From positions 1 through 51,794 of the IMG/VR virus record IMGVR_UViG_3300025000_002018: DNA of 51,794 nt; one strand, 5' to 3'. The notes under the pieces were generated by a model. It did no database searches, had not been told where the DNA came from, and saw only the letters and a list, made by a program, of their open reading frames with translations. This document shows positions 16,205-22,754 of this stretch, piece after piece (position 1 is the stretch's first letter; every line of letters starts with the position of its first letter). The DNA is from a virus. Made by a program: the position numbers and the translations under genes.

Positions 16205-16705
16205 TTATTTTTCTTCAACATAATTAAATCTATACCCTTTATGTTGTTTAATTTTATTTTGTAAACATCTAATTATACTTGTACTATCTAAGTCATGTTC
16301 TCTTGCAAATTTTCTCTGATTTATTTCAATATATTCTATATTTTCTGAACTTACAGCTTTAAATAACTTTTGCGTTGGTAAAACTCTTCTATTATTTGAC
16401 TGTTGAATTTTTGTAGCCCATTTACAATTTTTAGGATAATAATCTTTATTAACATCTATTCTATCAATACTTGTATCTTTTTCTCCATAATTATCTACAT
16501 GTTCTAAATAACTTTTATACATATCGTCTCTAAAATTTTCAAAAGATTCAAGCCATTCTTTGCAAATACTTATGCCTCTTGCTCCGTAATCACAATAATT
16601 TATAGCTTTTTTATTATAACATCTTATCTTCATACTTTGCCATATTTTATAAAATCTTGTATAAGACATATTATGAGTTACATTTATTTTATTATTTTTC
16701 ATCAA
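16205..16705 (-). CDS. HNH-like putative homing endonuclease, copy 3
   Basis: A 166-residue paralogue lacking the N-terminal Cys module: it starts almost at once with THNMSYTRFYKIWQSMKIRC. The core (DYGARGISICKEW, SIDRIDVNKDYYPKNCKWAT) and the C-terminal KAVSSENIEYIEINQRKFAREHDL module are intact. The start (TTG or the following ATG) is inside the last codons of the DnaB helicase gene, so the element is coupled to helicase translation. It shares a 39-base identical block with the copy at 8860. Confidence 0.73.
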   Translation of the reverse strand: MMKNNKINVTHNMSYTRFYKIWQSMKIRCYNKKAINYCDYGARGISICKEWLESFENFRDDMYKSYLEHVDNYGEKDTSIDRIDVNKDYYPKNCKWATKIQQSNNRRVLPTQKLFKAVSSENIEYIEINQRKFAREHDLDSTSIIRCLQNKIKQHKGYRFNYVEEK

Positions 16706-17708
16706 CTCTATTCCCTAAAAATAATAAATCAACAGGCTCTCTTTTTTTTCTGCCTCTTATTTTGCTAAAAGTAATGTCAAATATATCTTTAAAATCTGCT
16801 CTTTCTAAAATTAAATCGTCATATATTGCAGCTCTATATATTAATAGGACTACATCACAATTCTGTCTTATATCGCTTGCTCCTTTAAGAGAGAAAATAT
16901 TAGGTCTATAATCAGTATTATCTTGTATAGAATTTGAAAACTGGTGTAAGGCAAGTACACATATATTTAAGTCTTTAGCTAATTTTTTTAAACCCTTATA
17001 GATATTTTTAATTCTTAAGAAATCATTTCCTTTTGCATCAGCATATTCTAAAATATCAGTATGGTCTATAACAACAAGTGCTAAATTATTATTTTGCATT
17101 TGACATCTTTTTGATTTAATAATAACATCTATTAAATCTGCCCCTGCCGTATCATCTATTAATAGATTCATTTTATTTAAACGCATTAAGGCTTTATTTA
17201 ATCTATCACAATATTCTTTTTTAGCATTCTCATCTATTTTATCATTATGAATTAAATCTCTTTCTAAGAAATATAATCTTGGATTTTCTATATGTTCTGA
17301 ATCAATACCAGATAAAATAGATAACGCTCTTTGTCTTAATTCTTCTGTAGACATCTCTAAAGAATGATATAAAACACTTTTATCAGGGTATCTTTCGCAT
17401 ATATTTAAAGCCCATTGCAATGATATTAAAGATTTTCCTGCTCCAGAATCTCCAGTTAAATTAATTAATTGACCTTTTTGAAGTCCGTTTAATGCAAAAT
17501 CAATTCTACTAAATCCTGTTTCTAAACCAGTTATTTCATGATTTGTTTTATCAAATTTATTAAATAAATCAGTAAAGAAATCTTCTTTATTTATTTCTAT
17601 AACTTCATGCAATTTTTCAACTTCATATGTAAGTTTATCAATGAAATATTTAATATATTTATCATTTTTATTGATGAAATGATCATTCATAACTTTATAA
17701 TTATTCAA
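16692..17708 (-). CDS. dnaB: replicative helicase, DnaB C-terminal ATPase part
   Basis: The RecA-like motor of a DnaB-type helicase (338 residues): Walker A GDSGAGKS (86-93), SLEMSTEEL (H1a region), VVIDHTD (Walker B), ALHQFS (H3) and SLKGASDIRQNCDVVLLIYR (H4). The first 60 residues match the linker region. The N-terminal domain is a separate gene upstream (17701-18165). The frame opens at a TTG overlapping that gene's stop by eight bases, or at an ATG six codons later; neither has a clear binding site, suggesting coupled re-initiation. No long homopolymer lies at the junction. Confidence 0.9.
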   Translation of the reverse strand: MNNYKVMNDHFINKNDKYIKYFIDKLTYEVEKLHEVIEINKEDFFTDLFNKFDKTNHEITGLETGFSRIDFALNGLQKGQLINLTGDSGAGKSLISLQWALNICERYPDKSVLYHSLEMSTEELRQRALSILSGIDSEHIENPRLYFLERDLIHNDKIDENAKKEYCDRLNKALMRLNKMNLLIDDTAGADLIDVIIKSKRCQMQNNNLALVVIDHTDILEYADAKGNDFLRIKNIYKGLKKLAKDLNICVLALHQFSNSIQDNTDYRPNIFSLKGASDIRQNCDVVLLIYRAAIYDDLILERADFKDIFDITFSKIRGRKKREPVDLLFLGNRVDEK

Positions 17709-18165
17709 CTTCTAAATTATTTATTTTTAATACAGTATTATTAAATTCATCTAATAATTTTTCTGATGTTAAAGAATCTTTTTGGTCTATTATTTCTTGA
17801 CAAGATGTAATAACAGACCTTTTAATAAACCTTTTTTTAACCTCTTCCGCATAGAATTTAGCATCAATTGAGGACTTTGCTAACTTTTTATAACTATATA
17901 TATGTTCTTGAGGAGTAAAGGCATCCCATAGTTTATTTTCTAATAAATGTGCTAAAATTATATCTTCACTAAATTTTACTTTATTTTGAAATAATTCTAA
18001 CATTGCGTGATATATATTTCCAGTTAGTTTTGATTCAAACATATGTGGTTTTAGTATATCTGCAATATTTACAATTACATCTGGCTTATATAATATAGAA
18101 CCTATTGCTATAGCTTCTACTACATCTGTTGATTGATTTAAAATAAAATCTTCTCTTCTTGCCAC
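17701..18165 (-). CDS. replicative helicase, DnaB N-terminal domain as a separate protein
   Basis: A 154-residue match to the DnaB N-terminal helical domain: VEAIAIGSILYKPDVI, HMFESKLTGNIYHAMLELF, and KFYAEEVKKRFIKRSVI near the end. In ordinary DnaB this domain recruits primase and builds the hexamer collar, and it is joined to the motor by a linker. Here it is a stand-alone cistron that overlaps the motor gene. The start is GTG at 18165 with an AAGGAG site. A stable hairpin with an anti-Shine-Dalgarno loop lies in its leader. Confidence 0.88.
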   Translation of the reverse strand: MARREDFILNQSTDVVEAIAIGSILYKPDVIVNIADILKPHMFESKLTGNIYHAMLELFQNKVKFSEDIILAHLLENKLWDAFTPQEHIYSYKKLAKSSIDAKFYAEEVKKRFIKRSVITSCQEIIDQKDSLTSEKLLDEFNNTVLKINNLEVE

Positions 18166-18194
18166 TTAATATCTCCTTACTATAATAAATATCA

Positions 18195-18232
18195 GGACAG
18201 TATGACTCTAAGGAGCAAAAGCCATACCGCCC
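18195..18232 (-). promoter_or_regulatory. leader hairpin with anti-Shine-Dalgarno loop
   Basis: In minus-strand RNA, 18232-18220 pairs with 18207-18195 as a 13-bp stem with a 12-base loop containing GCUCCUUAG. Three of the pairs are G-U and form only in minus-strand RNA (A-C mismatches on the other strand), so the structure is strand-specific. The loop's CUCCUU is complementary to the AAGGAG site of the DnaB N-domain gene about 20 bases downstream. No U-tract follows, so it is not a classic terminator. Possible translational control or RNA stabilising element. Confidence 0.6.
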
Positions 18233-18249
18233 AATATTTATCTATTTAA

Positions 18250-19068
18250 CTATTCTTTTGCATCAACTATTGTAGCACCGCCACCAATAACTTTTGCTCC
18301 TAATGGATAATGTCCATCCCATTTATCTATTTCATTAAGTCTTAAAACTGATGGTGACTTAGCAATAGCTTGCGCTTTTATTGTTAATGCTCTTGCTTCT
18401 CCTTCTGCTTTTGCAATAGAAGATTGCGCATCTACTCTAGCTTGTTGTAAAACATATTCTGCTTTTTGAGCATTTTGTTGAGCAACTTGTTTTTCTTTTA
18501 TAGCTGTTTCATATTGGTCATCAAAATCTACATTTGTAATAGGAATATCAATTACTTTAATAGCAGGTTTTTTTGTTTGGTCATTAACTACCGCTAATTT
18601 TGCAGCTTCCACTACTTCTTTTCTAATTTTTTCTCTATTAGTAACAAATTCGCTTGCTGTATATTTTCCAGCTACAGCCTTAAAAGTGTCCATTATTTTA
18701 GATTGAGCAAAATTAGCATATGGTTGTGAATTATATGTTATTACAGTATTAGCAATATCATCTAAAGGATATGTAGCTATAACATTAAATTTTACATCAA
18801 TAGGCTGATTATCTTTTGTATATGCTAATGCTTCTTCATTGATAGTCCATGGCTTAACATCTACATTAATAACAGAATCAATAAATGGTGTTCTAAAGTG
18901 CATACCTTCATTAATAACTTCTTGTTTTACAACACCAAGGCTTTTAACTACAGCTTTTTCTCCAGATTGTACAAAATAAACAGGGTTTAATGTTATAGCT
19001 GCAACAACTATCGCTATTACTGCTATTATACCTACTACTTCTCCTTCGCCTTTTCTTTTTTTAAACAT
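18250..19068 (-). CDS. SPFH/prohibitin-family (HflC-like) membrane protein
   Basis: A 272-residue SPFH/Band-7 protein. After a basic start (MFKKRKGEGEV) comes one transmembrane helix (about 11-32), then the SPFH domain (YFVQSGEKAVVKSLGVV, GMHFRTPFIDSVINVDV, FNVIATYPL) and a C-terminal coiled coil (QVAQQNAQKAEYVLQQA, AKAEGEARALTIKAQA). Host HflK/HflC of this family restrain the FtsH protease and scaffold membrane domains; a phage copy could tune FtsH or protect the membrane (inference). The start is set by GAGGT before the ATG at 19068; upstream in-frame codons belong to the overlapping previous gene. Confidence 0.9.
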   Translation of the reverse strand: MFKKRKGEGEVVGIIAVIAIVVAAITLNPVYFVQSGEKAVVKSLGVVKQEVINEGMHFRTPFIDSVINVDVKPWTINEEALAYTKDNQPIDVKFNVIATYPLDDIANTVITYNSQPYANFAQSKIMDTFKAVAGKYTASEFVTNREKIRKEVVEAAKLAVVNDQTKKPAIKVIDIPITNVDFDDQYETAIKEKQVAQQNAQKAEYVLQQARVDAQSSIAKAEGEARALTIKAQAIAKSPSVLRLNEIDKWDGHYPLGAKVIGGGATIVDAKE

Positions 19069-19087
19069 AATTTTACCTCTTTCTAAT

Positions 19088-19477
19088 TTATTTATTATTA
19101 CAAACAACTTGTTTAAATTCTTCAACCGTTGCCATATCGCAATGACTTTTATTTTGCTTAAGAAATCCTGTTGCACCTGTGATTGTTCCATCTTCATTAA
19201 AATTATTACATAATCCTTTTAACTCTGATGTTGTTAAAAATACAAGTTCATGATTATCGTCTTCAATAAAAGCAGAATACCAATATGAACCACCTTCTTC
19301 ATTTTTTGTAGATACATCTTCAAGTTGAGTAGAACTTGAACCTTGTGTTACATAAACAATTCTTTCTGTTGATGAAGGAGTGTTTATATGTTCTTCTTTA
19401 TTTTTTGGTAGAAATATAATCAAACCTATAATTAAGGCTATTATTATTATTAAATAATCAGTTTTACTTATTTTCAT
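19088..19477 (-). CDS. membrane-anchored protein next to SPFH gene (129 aa)
   Basis: A single N-terminal transmembrane helix (about residues 8-24, YLIIIIALIIGLIIFLP) is followed by a Ser/Thr-rich spacer and a soluble domain with three cysteines (GLCNNF, HCDMA, VVCNN), probably outside the cytoplasm. Its last codons lie 19 bases before the SPFH start. The adjacent gene order suggests the two membrane proteins work together. The family is not recognised. Confidence 0.7.
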   Translation of the reverse strand: MKISKTDYLIIIIALIIGLIIFLPKNKEEHINTPSSTERIVYVTQGSSSTQLEDVSTKNEEGGSYWYSAFIEDDNHELVFLTTSELKGLCNNFNEDGTITGATGFLKQNKSHCDMATVEEFKQVVCNNK

Positions 19478-19488
19478 TTTAACCTCAT

Positions 19489-20088
19489 TTAAATATTAAC
19501 AAAATATTTTTTGTTAAATATTTTAATAAATTCTTTCGCTTTTAAAGCTATTACTGAAAATGGGTCAAGTGTTTGTTTTGATTTAACAACTTCCATTTGC
19601 TCTTTTATTAATTTAGAGAAATCAGAATTATCTTCTAAAAAGAATCTCATTGCTAAACCTGTAAAGAATACATCTGTTTTTAGATATTCATTTAATTGAC
19701 TTTGAGCTTCTTCTGGAGATACTTCAATCCTACTATCATCTTTTATATATTTCATTGTATTAAATATATTAGATAATATTTTAGATTGACTTGGTTTTGA
19801 TTCAGCAGCCATTTCTAATTTATACCAATCTCCTTGTTTAAATAAGATGACTGTATCTCCTACTGTTTTTGTAAAAAATAGGAATTTAAATTTATCTTCT
19901 CCATAAACTTCTATTGGCGTTAATCCATCCAACATATCTTCTGTTACAATTCTAACTACTGGATTACCATTAGATGTTAAATCAAAAACAATTGATTTAA
20001 TTGTTTTTTCATTAGGATTTACTACTACTTTTTCTTCAACTACTGTTGTTGTTTCTACAACTTCTTTATCTTTTTCTTTTTTCGACAT
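19489..20088 (-). CDS. hypothetical protein between ssDNA-binding-like and membrane genes (199 aa)
   Basis: Unrecognised. The first 25 residues are low-complexity Lys/Glu/Val/Thr (KEKDKEVVETTTVVEEKVVV); the rest looks like an alpha/beta domain with a helical C-terminus. There is no membrane segment. An AAGGAG site precedes the ATG, after a tandem hairpin/terminator that should reduce its expression relative to the gene at 20179. Position suggests a replication or early accessory factor, but nothing in the sequence proves it. Confidence 0.7.
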   Translation of the reverse strand: MSKKEKDKEVVETTTVVEEKVVVNPNEKTIKSIVFDLTSNGNPVVRIVTEDMLDGLTPIEVYGEDKFKFLFFTKTVGDTVILFKQGDWYKLEMAAESKPSQSKILSNIFNTMKYIKDDSRIEVSPEEAQSQLNEYLKTDVFFTGLAMRFFLEDNSDFSKLIKEQMEVVKSKQTLDPFSVIALKAKEFIKIFNKKYFVNI

Positions 20089-20110
20089 TATTTATATTAT
20101 CTCCTTAACT

Positions 20111-20164
20111 TAAAAAGTTGGTAGCTTACCTACCAGCACTTAGTTTTAAAGCTATGAAACTAAG
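20111..20164 (-). terminator. tandem hairpins, partial terminator or attenuator
   Basis: Minus-strand RNA forms CTTAGTTT/AAACTAAG (20164-20139, 8-bp stem, 10-base loop). Then comes TGGTAG/CTACCA (20135-20119, 5-base loop) followed by ACTTTTT. The second has the layout of a weak Rho-independent terminator. It lies between the abundant-looking first gene of the operon and the 199-residue gene, so it may set their relative levels. Confidence 0.65.
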
Positions 20165-20178
20165 AAAACTAATATTTA

Positions 20179-21243
20179 TTATTCTGTAAACTCTTCTTCG
20201 CTTTCTGCCAACATAGCATCAATATCAGAGAATACTGTTTCATCTACTACTGCTTCTTCTTTTTTAGTTTTAGCAGTTGATGTTTTTTTAGATTTTTTAT
20301 CAGAAGCTATTTCTTCTTTAACTTCTTCTTTTTTCTCTACTTCAACATCTGTATTAATTTCTGTTTTTTTAGATTTAGGTAATTCTTGAACATTACCTTT
20401 GAATTTAGAAAAATCTAATCCATCTCCATCATCTTCTATATCCAAACCAGAAATATCAATTGTTTTAGGCGGAGTATAATTAGAAGTTGATGTAAATTTC
20501 TTATTTCTATCTACAATTTCAACTCCCAAAAGTTTAAGTTTAAGATAAACTGTGTTTTTATTATTTACTCCTTGAGTTGGAATAATTTTAAAACTTATAT
20601 TTACTAAATCATTAAACGAAGCATATAGGGGTTTTTCTAAGCCGTCTTTTGAAGATGTAAATGTTGAAACATATTGACCATCTTTTTGTTCAACAATTGG
20701 AGGTAATACAAATTTTCTATCATCAAAATAAAATTGATTTGGAGTTAAACAATTTTCAATTAACTCATTTGCATCATCTTCTAATCCTAAATCTTTAAGA
20801 TGTTTAATTTCTTGCATTAAAGCTTTACTATGACCATTTTTTTGAACTAAAAGGTCTGTAATTTCTTCTGCTTTTTTAGAATCTCCTGCTTCTTCATATT
20901 TTTTAGCAATTTCTTCTAAAGCACTTACTGTTTTCTTTTCTGAAAGATTTTTAAACATAAATTCAAGTTCAGCATATCCTTTTGAATTTCCAGTTTTATC
21001 TTCTGGATATTTTAAAGGACTTGGAACAACAACTTTTCTTCTGTTTTCGCCTTTTGCAAAAGAAGCTACAACATATTCAGAAATAGTATCAAACTTATTA
21101 GTCAACATACTTTCTTGTTCTGAATCAAATTCAACTCTAAAAGAGGCTTTCCTTCCGAATCTAACATCTCTAAGTGGTCCTGTTGCATTGTAATTTACAA
21201 CTCTAACATTTTTTAATGTTACTTCATCTCTTTTTTCTGACAT
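20179..21243 (-). CDS. putative single-stranded DNA-binding protein
   Basis: A 354-residue protein, first gene behind a near-consensus promoter. The N-terminal VTLKNVRVVNYNATGPLRDV and later TVYLKLKLLGVEIVDRN look like OB-fold strands. The middle (about 120-180) is a TPR-like helical insertion (ALEEIAKKYEEAGDSKKAEE). The C-terminal third is Lys/Glu/Asp-rich and ends in an acidic tail (DIDAMLAESEEEFTE), the hallmark of SSB-type proteins that contact replication partners. This function is inferred from architecture, tail and position. The ATG at 21243 is preferred because GGAG lies just upstream. Confidence 0.6.
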   Translation of the reverse strand: MSEKRDEVTLKNVRVVNYNATGPLRDVRFGRKASFRVEFDSEQESMLTNKFDTISEYVVASFAKGENRRKVVVPSPLKYPEDKTGNSKGYAELEFMFKNLSEKKTVSALEEIAKKYEEAGDSKKAEEITDLLVQKNGHSKALMQEIKHLKDLGLEDDANELIENCLTPNQFYFDDRKFVLPPIVEQKDGQYVSTFTSSKDGLEKPLYASFNDLVNISFKIIPTQGVNNKNTVYLKLKLLGVEIVDRNKKFTSTSNYTPPKTIDISGLDIEDDGDGLDFSKFKGNVQELPKSKKTEINTDVEVEKKEEVKEEIASDKKSKKTSTAKTKKEEAVVDETVFSDIDAMLAESEEEFTE

Positions 21244-21272
21244 TTTCTTCTCCATACTTATTTTTTAAACAT

Positions 21273-21286
21273 CCGATTTTAATCGG
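21273..21286. promoter_or_regulatory. palindrome at transcription start of the minus-strand block (possible operator)
   Basis: CCGATT, two bases, AATCGG: a perfect 6-bp inverted repeat placed 7-21 bases downstream of the -10 of the promoter at 21294. It is the only GC-containing palindrome in this AT-rich region. It could be a repressor site or a small 5' hairpin in the mRNA leader. Confidence 0.5.
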
Positions 21287-21293
21287 TAATATT

Positions 21294-21321
21294 ATTATAA
21301 CATCTTATTAAAAAAAGTCAA
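21294..21321 (-). promoter_or_regulatory. strong sigma70-type promoter, leftward
   Basis: On the minus strand: -35 TTGACT, 16-base spacer, -10 TATAAT preceded by GATGT (extended -10). It starts the whole leftward early block (ssDNA-binding-like protein, SPFH, DnaB and beyond). It is the best promoter match in the window. Confidence 0.88.
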
Positions 21322-21364
21322 TATATTTTTTTATTTTATTCGTCAGCAACTAAATGTATTTATA

Positions 21365-21553
21365 CTTGTAATTTTATTATATAATATAATTTAAATCAAG
21401 TAAAGGTATATTTTGTATTTATTTAAAAAGTTCTATATTTTTAATATAAATATTTAGAACCTTGTAAATATTTTATTTCTTGTAGATATTTATTACTTGT
21501 ATTTATTTAAATAAATAGAACTTATATAAAATAATAGAACTTTTTAAATAAAT
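21365..21553. repeat. iteron-like repeats and 20-nt inverted repeat in the divergent control region
   Basis: CTTGTA occurs at 21365, 21461, 21479 and 21496; the last three are 18 and 17 bases apart and followed by A/T-rich (T)ATTTA. TAGAAC occurs at 21455, 21516 and 21535, and its complement GTTCTA at 21430. Segments 21417-21436 and 21534-21553 are perfect 20-base inverted repeats. The roughly 320-base stretch (21330-21650) has no gene. Such arrays are typical of initiator or repressor binding regions. A replication origin is a reasonable inference given the flanking replication genes. Confidence 0.55.
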
Positions 21554-21588
21554 CTATATTTTAAATTAATGAGTATTTTATTTTATAT

Positions 21589-21604
21589 CATATTTTAAAA
21601 TATG
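21589..21604. repeat. perfect 16-bp palindrome upstream of rightward promoter
   Basis: CATATTTTAAAATATG is a perfect 16-base palindrome ending 30 bases before the -35 of the rightward promoter. Possible activator or repressor site, though in DNA this AT-rich some palindromes arise by chance. Confidence 0.4.
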
Positions 21605-21634
21605 TCAACCCAATAATTAAAAAAAAATAACATC

Positions 21635-21663
21635 TTGTAAATTATATAAAATTATGGTATTAT
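21635..21663 (+). promoter_or_regulatory. sigma70-type promoter, rightward
   Basis: -35 TTGTAA, 17-base spacer, -10 TATTAT preceded by TGG. The -35 lies in AACATCTTGTAA, the block also found at the dnaE promoter (6616) and, with one change, at 2305. It drives thymidine kinase, primase and helicase. The tdk ATG follows about 30 bases later with an AAGGTG site. Confidence 0.75.
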
Positions 21664-21692
21664 ATTCCTATAACAGTTAAAAAGGTGAGAAA

Positions 21693-22280
21693 ATGATTAA
21701 AGTAATAGTTGGTTCAATGAGGTCAGGAAAATCAAAAGCAATAATTCGTATTATAAACGAAAAAATTGCAGAAGGAAAGAGTGTAAAAGTTTTTTATCCT
21801 ATCTGTGCTAGTAAAGAGGATAATTATATCGTTAGTAGGTCTGGATTAAAACATAAGGCAATTCCAGTTATTGACCCAATATCTATTTTTAGTCATATAG
21901 GAAATTCAGATTTAATTGTTATTGACGAGATAAGTTTTATAAATAATATGGATTCTTCTTTAGATGATGATTTTTTAAATCTTTTAGATTATTGTGTATC
22001 TAAGGATATTGATGTTGTTTTAGCAGGATTAGATTTAGATTATAGAGGACAATCTTTCCCATTAGTTAATAAAATTTTAGCATACGCAGATGAAGTAGAA
22101 AAACCATTATCTTTATGTGATAATTGTGGAAATAATAATGGTAGACGTACCATTAAAAAAGTTGATGATTTGTTAGCAGATATTAAATTAGAATGTGAGA
22201 ATGTTTTAGAATTAGAAGAAGGAGATGTTCAATATATGTCTGTTTGTGTTAAATGTTATAATAAAATGTATGGTCGTTAA
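21693..22280 (+). CDS. tdk: thymidine kinase, type II
   Basis: Phosphorylates thymidine to dTMP with ATP. The 195-residue protein has Walker A GSMRSGKS (7-14), DEISF (the family's DE-A/I-QF motif), AGLDLDYRG, and a zinc-binding lasso region with LCDNCG and VCVKC. All are standard for the tetrameric type II enzymes. It is the first gene of the rightward block and complements the dUTPase in building the dTTP pool. Confidence 0.95.
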   Translation: MIKVIVGSMRSGKSKAIIRIINEKIAEGKSVKVFYPICASKEDNYIVSRSGLKHKAIPVIDPISIFSHIGNSDLIVIDEISFINNMDSSLDDDFLNLLDYCVSKDIDVVLAGLDLDYRGQSFPLVNKILAYADEVEKPLSLCDNCGNNNGRRTIKKVDDLLADIKLECENVLELEEGDVQYMSVCVKCYNKMYGR

Positions 22281-22282
22281 TT

Positions 22283-22741
22283 ATGACGGATAAAGAAATA
22301 AATAAATTTAATCAGCATAATGAAGAAATATATAAAAAATTATTATATATTAATAAAGATAATCTTTATCTTGTTGAAAATCTTTGTAAATATGATTTCT
22401 TTTACGAATATAAAAAAAATAATTATATTTTAGATGCGAATGTTTCTTTTATGTCTATGAGTGATTTACAATTAACATTGGATGATTCTATCTATGTTTT
22501 ACAAGATTTAGAAGATATATATAATTATAATTTTATAAATTTTCAAGACTTGGAAGAAATAATTAGAAAAGATAGTTATTTTGAAACTTCAATGGTAGAT
22601 TCATTATTATATGCAAGTGTTGTTGAAGAGTATCATATTACTTGTAGTGTGAGTGAATTAGTTATAGAAATAATGGATATAGCAAGAGTATATCATAATA
22701 CAATTAATAAAATAATAGATGTTAGAAATAGATGTAAATAA
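22283..22741 (+). CDS. hypothetical protein (152 aa)
   Basis: Unrecognised, acidic and mainly helical, rich in Tyr, Asn and Asp, without signal peptide, membrane segment or metal motif. The ATG follows the tdk stop by two bases, and the gene ends 14 bases before the chosen primase start, so it is part of the tdk-primase operon. A role in replication is only suggested by position. Confidence 0.7.
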   Translation: MTDKEINKFNQHNEEIYKKLLYINKDNLYLVENLCKYDFFYEYKKNNYILDANVSFMSMSDLQLTLDDSIYVLQDLEDIYNYNFINFQDLEEIIRKDSYFETSMVDSLLYASVVEEYHITCSVSELVIEIMDIARVYHNTINKIIDVRNRCK

Positions 22742-22754
22742 ATGGAAGATAAAA

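Noticed and set aside
17695-17720. A homopolymer error splitting dnaB.
   Set aside because: Only two-base runs occur in the short interval where an indel could fuse the frames, and a stop limits it to that interval, so a natural split is more likely.
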